This document shows positions 41,880 to 49,817 of a stretch of 59,811 nt of DNA, piece after piece. Every line of letters starts with the position of its first letter. The first letter of the stretch is position 1. A program made the position numbers and the translations under genes. The DNA is from Candidatus Omnitrophota bacterium (lineage in GTDB: Bacteria; Omnitrophota; Gorgyraeia; Zapsychrales; Fredricksoniimonadaceae), in contig JABDCU010000009.1 in NCBI GenBank assembly GCA_013287965.1, positions 1 through 59,811 on the forward strand, in the 5' to 3' direction. Under the pieces are notes generated by a model that saw only the letters and a program-made list of their open reading frames with translations, made no database searches and was not told where the DNA came from.

Positions 41880-43520
41880 CTATTTTGTCCGGTGCTTATC
41901 GGTGACCCAGAATTCCAGGTATTTGCCGAGCATCAGCCGGGTCTGGGCGTGCAGGGCGGGAAGCGCACTGAATAAAACCAGGATCAAGGGCACCATCAGC
42001 CATTCAAAGGCATGGCCTATTTTTAATAGCCAGCGGTGGCGCGTCTTTGTCTTGGGCAGAAGGGACAAGGACAGGACAATGGTGATGCATACCGCAAAAA
42101 ATCCCAGGGAAAAGATCGTATTGGCGATATCAGGCACATTGTAATAAACCACTGAAGAGCTAAATTCCCGTCGGGCAAAAACAACCGGAAGCCAGCCGAT
42201 GAGCGAGAGGATGAACCCCGAAGTGGCCCAGGAAAGGTGCCCTTCAAAAAGTTTAAACCCGAGGCGCAGCCGTTGATACAAAGGGATTTTTTTTGATTTA
42301 AGAAAAGCCCGTGTTACGATCGGAAAGTTTTCCACTCCCCAGGCCCAGCGCTGTTTTTGTTTATAAACATTTTGAGCTGTCTGCCACCAATTATCAGCGC
42401 AGACAACATCCATGGATAGCGTGACATACATGGGAACCACCCGGTATTGGCCGTCATAGTGGATATAAGCCTTCCAAAAGATGGCCGAGTCGTCCGAGAT
42501 CATGTCCACCGGCCAGTAATCCACGTCAACCAGTGCTTTGAAACTCATGCTATGGCTGGAGAAGGTGACTAATTTTTCAGGGTTGGTGGCTTCGATCAAG
42601 AGAAAAAATGAAGAACCTGTTTCTACGACACGGGCAAAGCCGGGCACATTCCATATATTGTTGTGGTAAACCGGAATGGGCTGGAAACTGGCGCGCAGGC
42701 GGTCCGGGCAGACCATAAAGTGATAGGTCAGGCAGGCAAAATAATTAGGACTTACGACGGTGTCCGCGTCAAAACAGGAAACAACCACGTTTTCAAAGTG
42801 TATTTGACGGTTTTGGAAAAACGCCGCGGATTCTTTGGCAGCACTAGTGACATTGGCCCCTTTGACCCGGGCTTCTCCCGGTACCGCGGCCGGATGCATG
42901 ACGGTGAAACAATCAAAAAAGACGTTTTTGTATTTTTTTACCAGTTCAATGACGGCCTTTTGGACCAATGGGGCCGCACGTTCTTCCAGGGCGAAGACAA
43001 TGACTATTTGCTTGAGCGGAAAGTTTTGCCGGCTGATGGCTTCAATGGCAGGCTCCAGGATATCGCGGCCTTCTTTGATGACCGGAAATAAAACTAAGTG
43101 ATAAATATTCCCGGACGCCGGCGGCAGGTCCTTGCTGGTGAGAAGTTTATCCAATTGATCCAGGTGGATCTTGTGCGAAGCACGCTGGCGCCAGTGACGG
43201 CCGAATTTTTTAGGCCTGATTTTTTCTAAATAGGGACCCAAGTCATCGATGCCTTGGATGCGGTGCATCCAGTTTGTCTTGCTTTCAATATTCAATTGTA
43301 TGTAGGAAAATACCAGAAAAATGGTGGAATACATGATCCTCATGATCCAGGAGAGATAAAAAGCCACAATAAGGATGGCCGCGCTGAAGGGAAAAAAGAT
43401 CGAAAGGAAGACCAGCCCCAACAAAATTGTCCAACTGCAGGCGCCGGGCAGTATTTCAAGAAATCTCTGTAGCTTGGCCGCTCGAGGTTTTAGGTCCTCT
43501 TTAGAATAATGGAATTTCAT
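41880..43520 (-). CDS. Membrane-embedded GT2 glycosyltransferase
   Basis: A 546-residue membrane glycosyltransferase. Two N-terminal helices (about 28-78) precede a GT-A catalytic domain: the metal-binding CFDADTVVS (D-x-D) near residue 250, the acid in SDDSAIFW, and QKQRWAWG (the Q-x-x-R-W acceptor motif) near 390. Three or four C-terminal helices follow. This resembles cellulose/hyaluronan synthase-like processive enzymes, though no PilZ domain is present. It overlaps the PEGA gene by ATGA, so the two are coupled. Confidence 0.88.
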   Translation of the reverse strand: MKFHYSKEDLKPRAAKLQRFLEILPGACSWTILLGLVFLSIFFPFSAAILIVAFYLSWIMRIMYSTIFLVFSYIQLNIESKTNWMHRIQGIDDLGPYLEKIRPKKFGRHWRQRASHKIHLDQLDKLLTSKDLPPASGNIYHLVLFPVIKEGRDILEPAIEAISRQNFPLKQIVIVFALEERAAPLVQKAVIELVKKYKNVFFDCFTVMHPAAVPGEARVKGANVTSAAKESAAFFQNRQIHFENVVVSCFDADTVVSPNYFACLTYHFMVCPDRLRASFQPIPVYHNNIWNVPGFARVVETGSSFFLLIEATNPEKLVTFSSHSMSFKALVDVDYWPVDMISDDSAIFWKAYIHYDGQYRVVPMYVTLSMDVVCADNWWQTAQNVYKQKQRWAWGVENFPIVTRAFLKSKKIPLYQRLRLGFKLFEGHLSWATSGFILSLIGWLPVVFARREFSSSVVYYNVPDIANTIFSLGFFAVCITIVLSLSLLPKTKTRHRWLLKIGHAFEWLMVPLILVLFSALPALHAQTRLMLGKYLEFWVTDKHRTK

Positions 43521-44317
43521 AAGTTAGGTTCTTTGTTTGAAGTTTTAAACCTCAGTGCTTCAGGGATAGGGATATCCACTATGGGGTGGACCGGTAAAAT
43601 TTGGATTTCGGATAAGAAGCCGGCTTCATCCAGATAAAAAAGCTCCCCGCTTTTTTCATCGAAATACATCTTTGTTCCAGGTTTTGAACTGGTTATATCA
43701 TACGCTTGCAAGCCGCCAAAATCTTCTTTAATGCGCAGCTGGACCCATTTTCCCTTTTTAGTCAGCAGGTCTTTATTGTCGTTAATAAGAAATACCTCCG
43801 GAGCAGGGAAAGAAGCCCGCGCATTCAACAGATCATTGCTGACCTCTTTGATGAGGGGTGGATTTTCTTTTAAATTGATCTGGAAGTGGTGTGTGGCTGA
43901 GACAGCGATCAACATATCATCAGCAGCTGGGGTGATGTTTTGAAAGGGCCGGTCGGAGATCCTTTTGATCGGCCATTCCTGGGGGATGAGCAGGGTGTTG
44001 GCCAAAACAGTCGCTTTTTTGCCGACAATGGGGATGTTCATTTCCCAGTCGTTATAGCCGCTATGTTCAATGCGGATAAAATGTTTTCCCGGGGCCAGGT
44101 CTCTGATGGCTGTCGGTGTTTTTTGATGGGCCCTGCGGCCGTCGATGTAAACGGTCGCGTCCGGCGGGTTGGTGGAAACATAGACCAGGCCGGTCTTCTC
44201 CAGGTGATGTGTCAAAGGGTTGATGACAAAGCCCAGCATGCGGGCCACGATCAAGGGGCATAAGACCAAGTATATAACGGCAAAAATATAGAATATGATC
44301 TTCCTAAGCAAAAGCAT
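43517..44317 (-). CDS. PEGA domain membrane-anchored protein
   Basis: A 266-residue protein with an N-terminal membrane helix (about 5-28) and a PEGA domain at about 43-110 (VYVSTNPPDATVYIDGRRAHQKTPTAIRDLAPGKHFIRIEHSGY). The remaining part (about 120-260) looks like irregular beta strands resembling propeller-type repeats. PEGA domains occur on surface and envelope proteins. Coupled to the downstream glycosyltransferase, so a role in export or anchoring of its product is plausible. Confidence 0.82.
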   Translation of the reverse strand: MLLLRKIIFYIFAVIYLVLCPLIVARMLGFVINPLTHHLEKTGLVYVSTNPPDATVYIDGRRAHQKTPTAIRDLAPGKHFIRIEHSGYNDWEMNIPIVGKKATVLANTLLIPQEWPIKRISDRPFQNITPAADDMLIAVSATHHFQINLKENPPLIKEVSNDLLNARASFPAPEVFLINDNKDLLTKKGKWVQLRIKEDFGGLQAYDITSSKPGTKMYFDEKSGELFYLDEAGFLSEIQILPVHPIVDIPIPEALRFKTSNKEPNL

Positions 44318-44334
44318 GGTTTCATCATAACAAG

Positions 44335-44363
44335 TTGAATTATGATTTTCAAGGGGTTAGAAT
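44335..44363 (+). promoter_or_regulatory. Promoter of the tolC efflux operon, predicted leaderless or nearly so
   Basis: TTGAAT and TAGAAT are 17 bp apart. The start of transcription would fall near 44370, one base before the ATG at 44371. AAAGG lies upstream of the ATG in DNA but would not be in the transcript if this promoter is used. Confidence 0.55.
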
Positions 44364-44370
44364 AAAGGTC

Positions 44371-45693
44371 ATGAATGTAAGGATTTTTATTTTGGTCTGT
44401 TGGTGCGTTTGTTTTGCCTCCGGTGCTATGGCGCAGGGGAGCAGTCAGATGCCGGTCCCTCTGACCTTGAAAGAGGCCCTGCAAAGTGTGGATAGTATTA
44501 ATTTTCAAGTAATGATGGCCAATGCCCGGCTCCAACAGGCCATTGCCCGGATATCCCAAGCGCAGTCGGACCTGCTTCCTCACGTCGAGGGACTTGTCAG
44601 CGGCGGCCGTCAGACCACGGACCTGCGTTCCCAGGGCGTACAGTTCCCGGGGGTCGGGCCGCATGTAGGCCCGTATAATAATTTTGATGCCCGGGCCCGC
44701 GTGACCATCGCCCTTTTTGACCCTTCAGCTTTTGAAAGGTTTCAAGCGGCTAAAAAGGGTGCCAATCTCTCCCAGGCAGAGTTGGAGAAAACACGTGAAG
44801 ATATTTTGGCCTTGGTGGCGACCTTGTTTATTGATGCACAGCGTAAGCAGCAGACGGCCGGGTTTATGAAAACCCTTTTGGACCGTGACCAGATGGCCTA
44901 TGATCTAAGTGAAGATAGCCTGAACCAGGGCACAGGGACTGTATTGGATTCTAATAAATTTAAATCAGACCTGGAGCAGACCAAATATTTATACGATCAG
45001 GCCAAACTTCAAGCGCAAGAGGCTTGTCTTGATCTGGCAGCCGCCTTGCAGCTGCCTTTGGGCAGGCCCTTGGTCTTTATCGACGATAAATATTTCACGG
45101 ATGCGTTGGAGAAAAACGCGGCCATTGATTTTAATAATGCGGCCAATGCTGATACGGCGCTGGCTTCTTCTCAGTTAGAGGCCCGTCAAGCTGATCAGAA
45201 AGCCGCTGTCGCGGATTTTTTGCCGAAGGTATCAGGCAGTGCTGACTATGGCCGCTTGGGTGAATCTCCGGGCCATGGCAGTAATACATACTCTATTGGT
45301 TTGAAGGCAACTGTTCCTCTTTGGGAAGGCGGAGAAACCCAAGCCAAGCTCAAAGAAGTGAAAGGTGAGATCGAAGAAGCGCAGATGGCCCTGCTTGATG
45401 CCGGCCAGCAGCAACGGGTGAATGTAGCCAAGGCCCGCGCTGCCATTGAGGAGGCCGACGATCTAAGGCAGGCTAAAGCCCAGGAACGCCAGACTGCCCA
45501 GAGAGCTTTGCTTATTGCTTTCCATGCTCAGGCAACCGGCAGTGGTACCGCGTTAGCCGTGATACAGGCAAAAGCGGACCTGGCAACAGCGGAAGATGGA
45601 TACAATGAGGCCCAGGCCGCTTGGGTGATGGCACACATTGACGTGCTTCATGCCCAAGGACGATTAAGGGAATTAGTTAAACAAGGAGAATGA
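44371..45693 (+). CDS. TolC-family outer-membrane channel
   Basis: A 440-residue outer-membrane efflux protein. I start at the ATG at 44371, giving a normal signal peptide ending SGAMAQ; an upstream TTG extension would spoil it. LTLKEALQSV...ARLQQAIARISQAQSDLLPHVEG is the standard opening, and the two halves show the TolC helical repeat (again at LEARQADQKAAVADFLPKVSG). It is first in an operon with a fusion protein, an ABC ATPase and a permease, together a tripartite efflux pump. Confidence 0.9.
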   Translation: MNVRIFILVCWCVCFASGAMAQGSSQMPVPLTLKEALQSVDSINFQVMMANARLQQAIARISQAQSDLLPHVEGLVSGGRQTTDLRSQGVQFPGVGPHVGPYNNFDARARVTIALFDPSAFERFQAAKKGANLSQAELEKTREDILALVATLFIDAQRKQQTAGFMKTLLDRDQMAYDLSEDSLNQGTGTVLDSNKFKSDLEQTKYLYDQAKLQAQEACLDLAAALQLPLGRPLVFIDDKYFTDALEKNAAIDFNNAANADTALASSQLEARQADQKAAVADFLPKVSGSADYGRLGESPGHGSNTYSIGLKATVPLWEGGETQAKLKEVKGEIEEAQMALLDAGQQQRVNVAKARAAIEEADDLRQAKAQERQTAQRALLIAFHAQATGSGTALAVIQAKADLATAEDGYNEAQAAWVMAHIDVLHAQGRLRELVKQGE

Positions 45694-46364
45694 TCGTGCG
45701 AGTTTTCATAGGAATATTGGCTGTCATTTTCATTTGCGGCTGCGGCCAGCAAAAAAATATCAAGAACATGACCTTCTCAGGGACAATGGAATTGACCGAG
45801 CATGTGCTGGGCGCCAAGACAGCCGGGCGCCTGACAACGCTTAGTGTGGATGAAGGTGATCTTGTCAAAAAAGGCCAGCTCCTGGCGACCCTGGACCGTT
45901 TTGAGCAAAGTAAAAAAGATTTTGACCGCGTCGGTGTCCTTTATAAGAATGGCGGTGCTAATCAGCAGTCTTTGGAATATGCCCAATTGACCATGGAAGA
46001 CCAGGAGATCATTGCTCCGATAGACGGTGTTGTTTTGATCAAGGATGTTGAAACAGGCGAGATCATTCCTGCCGGCGGAGGGGTGGTCGTTATCGGGGAT
46101 ACGCATGACCAGTGGATCAAGATCTATGTATCCGAAGACATGGTGCATCAGTTGAGCATTAACCAAAAGGCATCCATCGCGGTGGATGGCAGCAAGGAAA
46201 CGTACAAAGGCCATGTGACCTTTATTTCCGACAAAGCTGAATTCACGCCGCGCAATGTGCAGACCCCGGAAGAGCGCGTCACCCAGACCATCGCCGTTAA
46301 AATTACCGTTGATGATCCTGATGAAAATCTTCACGCGGGTGTTGCCGCGGATGTGAGATTTTAA
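45690..46364 (+). CDS. HlyD/MFP-family periplasmic adaptor, hairpin-less lipoprotein
   Basis: A 224-residue membrane-fusion protein that links the inner-membrane pump to TolC. A lipoprotein signal (IFICGC, lipidated Cys18) is followed by the two halves of the lipoyl/barrel-sandwich domain: TAGRLTTLSVDEGDLVKKGQLLATLD and EIIAPIDGVVLIKDVETGEIIPAG. Only about 35 residues separate them, where most adaptors have a coiled-coil hairpin of 60-100. A beta barrel follows. It overlaps tolC by ATGA. Confidence 0.85.
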   Translation: MIVRVFIGILAVIFICGCGQQKNIKNMTFSGTMELTEHVLGAKTAGRLTTLSVDEGDLVKKGQLLATLDRFEQSKKDFDRVGVLYKNGGANQQSLEYAQLTMEDQEIIAPIDGVVLIKDVETGEIIPAGGGVVVIGDTHDQWIKIYVSEDMVHQLSINQKASIAVDGSKETYKGHVTFISDKAEFTPRNVQTPEERVTQTIAVKITVDDPDENLHAGVAADVRF

Positions 46365-46365
46365 A

Positions 46366-47334
46366 ATGCCTGACATTGCGATTAGCGCGGATAAATTGAC
46401 CAGGAAGTTTGGAAAGTTCACCGCGGTCGATGAAATTTCTTTTGAAATTCCCTACGGGTCTATTTTTGGTTTTTTGGGGGCCAATGGCGCGGGTAAAAGC
46501 ACCACCATCCGCATGCTCTGCGGTATTTTAGCGCCCAGCAGCGGTACGGGCAAGGTGGGCGGCTTCGACGTGCAGACCCAGCCGGAGCAGATCAAGACGG
46601 TCATCGGGTATGTTTCCCAGCGCTTCAGCCTTTATTCAGACCTGACTGTCATGGAAAACCTGCTTTTTTACGGGCAGATCTACGGCCTCGAGGGTACTGA
46701 TCTTTCTGTCCGCATTAAAGAAGTTTTGACCCTGAGCGGCTTGGACCATTTTCGTGATCGTCTTTCAGGTGAGCTTTCCGGGGGATGGAAACAAAAATTG
46801 GCCATCGCCAATTCCATCCTGCATAAACCCAAGATCATTTTCCTGGATGAGCCCACCGCGGGCCTTGACCCTTTGTCCCGCCGGGCCATTTGGGAACTTT
46901 TATATCAATTGGCTGAAGGCGGCACGTCTTTGTTCGTGACCACCCATTATATGGAAGAGGCCGAGCGCTGTAATACCATTGCTTTTATCAGCAACGGTAA
47001 AATATTAAAAATAGGCCAGCCCACCCATTTAAAACAGGAGCTTAGCCGGCAGATCCTGGAAGTGGCTTGCCGGCCTTTGATGAAAGCGTCGCGCATTTTT
47101 TCAAAATTAGAAGGTGTCCGAGGGGTCACGGTCTATGGCACCACCTTGAACTTGAACGTCAGTGACCAGAAAGCAGTGGAAGCGCGCGTGAAGGATGCTG
47201 CTGGCAAAGAAGGGGTGGAGATCAGCTCTATTAAACCCATCCCTGCTTCGCTGGAAGATGTGTTCTCTGATTTAGATACTAACCATGTCATTCCCGCGAA
47301 AGCGGGAATCCAGGGGACCGAAAGTAATGCGTAA
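46366..47334 (+). CDS. ABC exporter ATPase (ABC-2 type)
   Basis: A 322-residue ATP-binding protein of an ABC-2 exporter. Walker A (GANGAGKST) is near residue 40, signature LSGGWKQKLAIA near 138, and Walker B (IIFLDEPTAGLDP) near 158. The C-terminal regulatory region ends with NHVIPAKAGIQGTESNA, of which VIPAKAGIQ is the translation of the inserted palindromic repeat at 47287-47313. The repeat thus extends the protein and overlaps the permease start. Confidence 0.93.
   Translation: MPDIAISADKLTRKFGKFTAVDEISFEIPYGSIFGFLGANGAGKSTTIRMLCGILAPSSGTGKVGGFDVQTQPEQIKTVIGYVSQRFSLYSDLTVMENLLFYGQIYGLEGTDLSVRIKEVLTLSGLDHFRDRLSGELSGGWKQKLAIANSILHKPKIIFLDEPTAGLDPLSRRAIWELLYQLAEGGTSLFVTTHYMEEAERCNTIAFISNGKILKIGQPTHLKQELSRQILEVACRPLMKASRIFSKLEGVRGVTVYGTTLNLNVSDQKAVEARVKDAAGKEGVEISSIKPIPASLEDVFSDLDTNHVIPAKAGIQGTESNA
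47287..47313 (+). repeat. 27-bp palindromic repeat (VIPAKAGIQ type), copy 1
   Basis: GTCATTCCCGCGAAAGCGGG plus AATCCAG, with an inner hairpin (TTCCCGC, loop, GCGGGAA). It lies in-frame at the 3' end of the ATPase gene, where it encodes VIPAKAGIQ. The +1 frame (FPRKRESR) would lengthen the permease N-terminus. This sequence is a known dispersed repeat of many Gram-negative genomes. An identical copy is at 50271. Confidence 0.9.
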
Positions 47335-48430
47335 CATCAAAGCTGTTGCTTATAAAGAATTCATCCAGGTCTCGCGAGACCGCCGCACCTTGATGCTGCT
47401 TATCCTGATGCCCATCATGCAGGTGATGATCTATGGCTATGGCATCAACACCGATGTCAAGCATCTACCTACCTATGTGTATGACCAGGACCGTACGTAT
47501 TTAAGCCGGCGCCTGGTTGATTCCTTTACCCAAAGCGATTATTTTACGGTCAGGACCCAGGCGAAGTCCCTTGCCGAAGTGTATTCGGCCCTGGATAAAG
47601 GTTTGGCCCAGTCAGCTTTGATCATTCCGCCTAATTTTACCGGGGACTTGCTCAAGAAAAAAGGTGCCCAGGTCCAAATGATCATTGACGGCACAGACTC
47701 CACTCCGGCGACGGTGGCGCTTAATTCCAGCCAGGCCATCATTAATGCTTTCATGCAGCATGAAGGACTGATCCCTATCCAAGTGCTTCCCATTGATTTC
47801 CGTCCGCGGCTTTGGTATAACCCTGACCTTAAAAGCACATATTTTATGCTTCCCGGATTGATCGCTCTGGTCCTGCAGTTTTTGGTCCCCATGATCACCG
47901 CCACGGCCATTGTGCGCGAGAAAGAAAGGGGGAATATCGAACAGCTTTTAGTGACCCCTATCAAACCTTATGAGTTGATCTTAGGGAAAATAATCCCTTA
48001 CATAGCCATTGGTGTCGTCATCGCTACCAGTATCATTACAACCATGCATTATCTTTTTGTGGTGCCCATCCATGGCAGTATTGTTACCCTGTTTTTTATG
48101 ACCTTGATCTATTTGGTCGTATGCTTAGGGATAGGGCTGTGGGCTTCGACGGTAGCGGACAATCAGCAGCAAGCCTCACAACTAGTCATGTTTTTAGCCA
48201 TGCCTTCGATCCTGCTTTCAGGTTTTATTTTTCCCAGGGAATCCATGCCCATCTGGGTCAAGGACATCAGTTATCTTATCCCCATGACGTATTTTTTGCA
48301 GATCGTCAGAGGCATTATCCTTAAAGGGCTGGGGTTCTTTGACCTGATCGGTCAGGTCTGGCCTTTGCTTTTGATGGCAGTCCTGGTCATTGTTTTTAGT
48401 ATTCGACGTTTCTCCAAAAGGATGGCTTAG
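47327..48430 (+). CDS. ABC-2 type exporter permease
   Basis: A 367-residue inner-membrane permease: one N-terminal helix, a large periplasmic domain (about 45-170), then five or six helices with the ABC-2 motif EKERGNIEQLLVTPIKPYELILGKI. I start at the ATG at 47327 (MRNIKAVAYKEF), since the upstream in-frame extension is made of the inserted repeat. It resembles YbhS/YbhR-type drug exporters. Its stop overlaps the convergent CDF gene by 4 nt. Confidence 0.93.
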   Translation: MRNIKAVAYKEFIQVSRDRRTLMLLILMPIMQVMIYGYGINTDVKHLPTYVYDQDRTYLSRRLVDSFTQSDYFTVRTQAKSLAEVYSALDKGLAQSALIIPPNFTGDLLKKKGAQVQMIIDGTDSTPATVALNSSQAIINAFMQHEGLIPIQVLPIDFRPRLWYNPDLKSTYFMLPGLIALVLQFLVPMITATAIVREKERGNIEQLLVTPIKPYELILGKIIPYIAIGVVIATSIITTMHYLFVVPIHGSIVTLFFMTLIYLVVCLGIGLWASTVADNQQQASQLVMFLAMPSILLSGFIFPRESMPIWVKDISYLIPMTYFLQIVRGIILKGLGFFDLIGQVWPLLLMAVLVIVFSIRRFSKRMA

Positions 48431-49323
48431 GCAGGTTCGATATGCACCAGCACATCAGCAATGCCTAAAGAAGATGTGATGAGTGCGTCTTTGACGTCAT
48501 GGGCGATAGCATGGGCTTTATGGACCGGCATATCTCCGTTGACTTCCACATGAATATCCACGAATAAGCTCAGTCCGCTTTTGCGTACCCGGCATTTTTC
48601 AATAGCGGCAACTCCCGCGACCCGTCCAGCGATGCTGCGGATGGTCTCCTCGGTCTCAGGATTAGGGGCATAGTCCATGATCTCTTTGACGGTTGCCTTA
48701 AGCATGTTAATGCCGTTAAAAAGGATGATCCCGCTGGCTGCCAGGGCCGCCCAGTCATCCGCGCTTTCATAACCCTTACCGCCGATAATGGCAATGGATA
48801 TGCCGATAAAGGCAGCGGCCGATGTCAATGCATCCGAGCGGTGATGCCATGCCTCTGTTTTGAGCGAAAGGCTGTTGACTGATTTTCCGACGGAAAACAA
48901 ATATCTAAAGAGGACCTCTTTGGCGATGATGACCACCACGAGGACGACCAGGGTAAAGACCGCCGGGGTGTGATGGGGCTGCATGATGTCAAGGGTGCTT
49001 TTGACCGCAATGCCGATACCTGCCATCAAAAGCATCAAGGATACGGTCATCGCGGCCAAGGATTCCGCCTTGCCGTGGCCGTAAGGATGGTTTTCATCCG
49101 CGGGCAGGGAACTGATCTTGATGCCTCCTAAAACCACCGCCGATGAAAAAATATCCATGGTAGACTCAATGCCGTCTGCCATCAAGGCGTAAGAATTCCC
49201 TAAAATACCGGTGATGATCTTAATGGCCGCGAGGATGACATTTGAGGAGAGCCCAACCAGCACCGTGCTGACACCGCGGTCAAAACGGTTTAGGGGCTTA
49301 TGGTTATTGACGGATCTAAGCAT
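48427..49323 (-). CDS. Cation diffusion facilitator (CDF) metal transporter
   Basis: A 298-residue divalent metal efflux protein starting at the ATG at 49323. Six helices span about 20-210, followed by a cytoplasmic dimerisation domain. The metal site has ADGIESTMD (E-x3-D where Zn/Fe enzymes usually have D or H-x3-D) in helix 2 and WHHRSD (H-x3-D) in helix 5. The C-terminal part VEVNGDMPVHKAHAIAHDVKDAL is typical. It is divergent from slyD with overlapping -10 boxes, so the two are probably regulated together. Confidence 0.9.
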   Translation of the reverse strand: MLRSVNNHKPLNRFDRGVSTVLVGLSSNVILAAIKIITGILGNSYALMADGIESTMDIFSSAVVLGGIKISSLPADENHPYGHGKAESLAAMTVSLMLLMAGIGIAVKSTLDIMQPHHTPAVFTLVVLVVVIIAKEVLFRYLFSVGKSVNSLSLKTEAWHHRSDALTSAAAFIGISIAIIGGKGYESADDWAALAASGIILFNGINMLKATVKEIMDYAPNPETEETIRSIAGRVAGVAAIEKCRVRKSGLSLFVDIHVEVNGDMPVHKAHAIAHDVKDALITSSLGIADVLVHIEPA

Positions 49324-49335
49324 TTGAATATAATA
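49307..49335. promoter_or_regulatory. Overlapping divergent promoters between CDF gene and slyD, both predicted leaderless
   Basis: Plus strand: TTGACG, 16 bp, TATAAT (49329-49334), with transcription starting near 49341, one base before the slyD ATG. Minus strand: extended -10 TGC-TATTAT (49330-49335), with the start at about 49323, the A of the CDF gene ATG; no good -35 on that side. The two -10 boxes share five bases, so both promoters cannot be occupied at once. Confidence 0.55.
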
Positions 49336-49341
49336 GCACAA

Positions 49342-49812
49342 ATGAGCAATCAGGTAATTTCTTTTGATTATGTGTTAACAGCCAAGGCTGGCCAAGTGAT
49401 CGATGCTTCCGCCAAGGGCAAACCGTTGATATTTATCTCCGGCTTGGGACAGATCATTCCGGGCCTGGAAGTTATTTTGTTGGCCATGGAGCCTCTCCAG
49501 AAAAAAACAGTGACCATCGAAGCCAAAGAAGCTTATGGAGTTTATGATGAGGCCTTGGTCTTTAAAGTCGACCGTTCCAAATTACCTACTGCGGAATTTC
49601 AAATGGGCGATATGTTTGAAGTAGGCGAGGGGGATCGGCTTTCCCCTGTCAGCATCACTGCCATCAACGGTGATGAAATTACCCTGGACGGTAATCATCC
49701 TTTGGCCGGAGAAGACCTGACCTTTGCGGTTGAGATCGTTGCCAAGAGGCCAGCCACTGCCGAAGAATTGGCCCACGGCCATGTGCATGGGGCCGGCGGC
49801 TGTCACCATTGA
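49342..49812 (+). CDS. slyD: SlyD-like FKBP-type peptidyl-prolyl isomerase
   Basis: A 156-residue FKBP-type isomerase and chaperone. I start at the ATG at 49342 (MSNQVISFDYVLT). The FKBP and insert-in-flap parts show PLIFISGLGQIIPGLE and KTVTIEAKEAYGVYDE. The C-terminus is a short His/Gly/Cys metal-binding tail (HGHVHGAGGCHH). SlyD assists folding and nickel delivery in other bacteria. No ribosome site; see the overlapping divergent promoter. The adjacent metal exporter supports a metal link. Confidence 0.92.
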   Translation: MSNQVISFDYVLTAKAGQVIDASAKGKPLIFISGLGQIIPGLEVILLAMEPLQKKTVTIEAKEAYGVYDEALVFKVDRSKLPTAEFQMGDMFEVGEGDRLSPVSITAINGDEITLDGNHPLAGEDLTFAVEIVAKRPATAEELAHGHVHGAGGCHH

Positions 49813-49817
49813 AACCT

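Noticed and set aside
47285-47326. N-terminal extension of the ABC-2 permease (MSFPRKRESR...)
   Set aside because: It is an alternate-frame translation of the inserted palindromic repeat; the permease starts at 47327.
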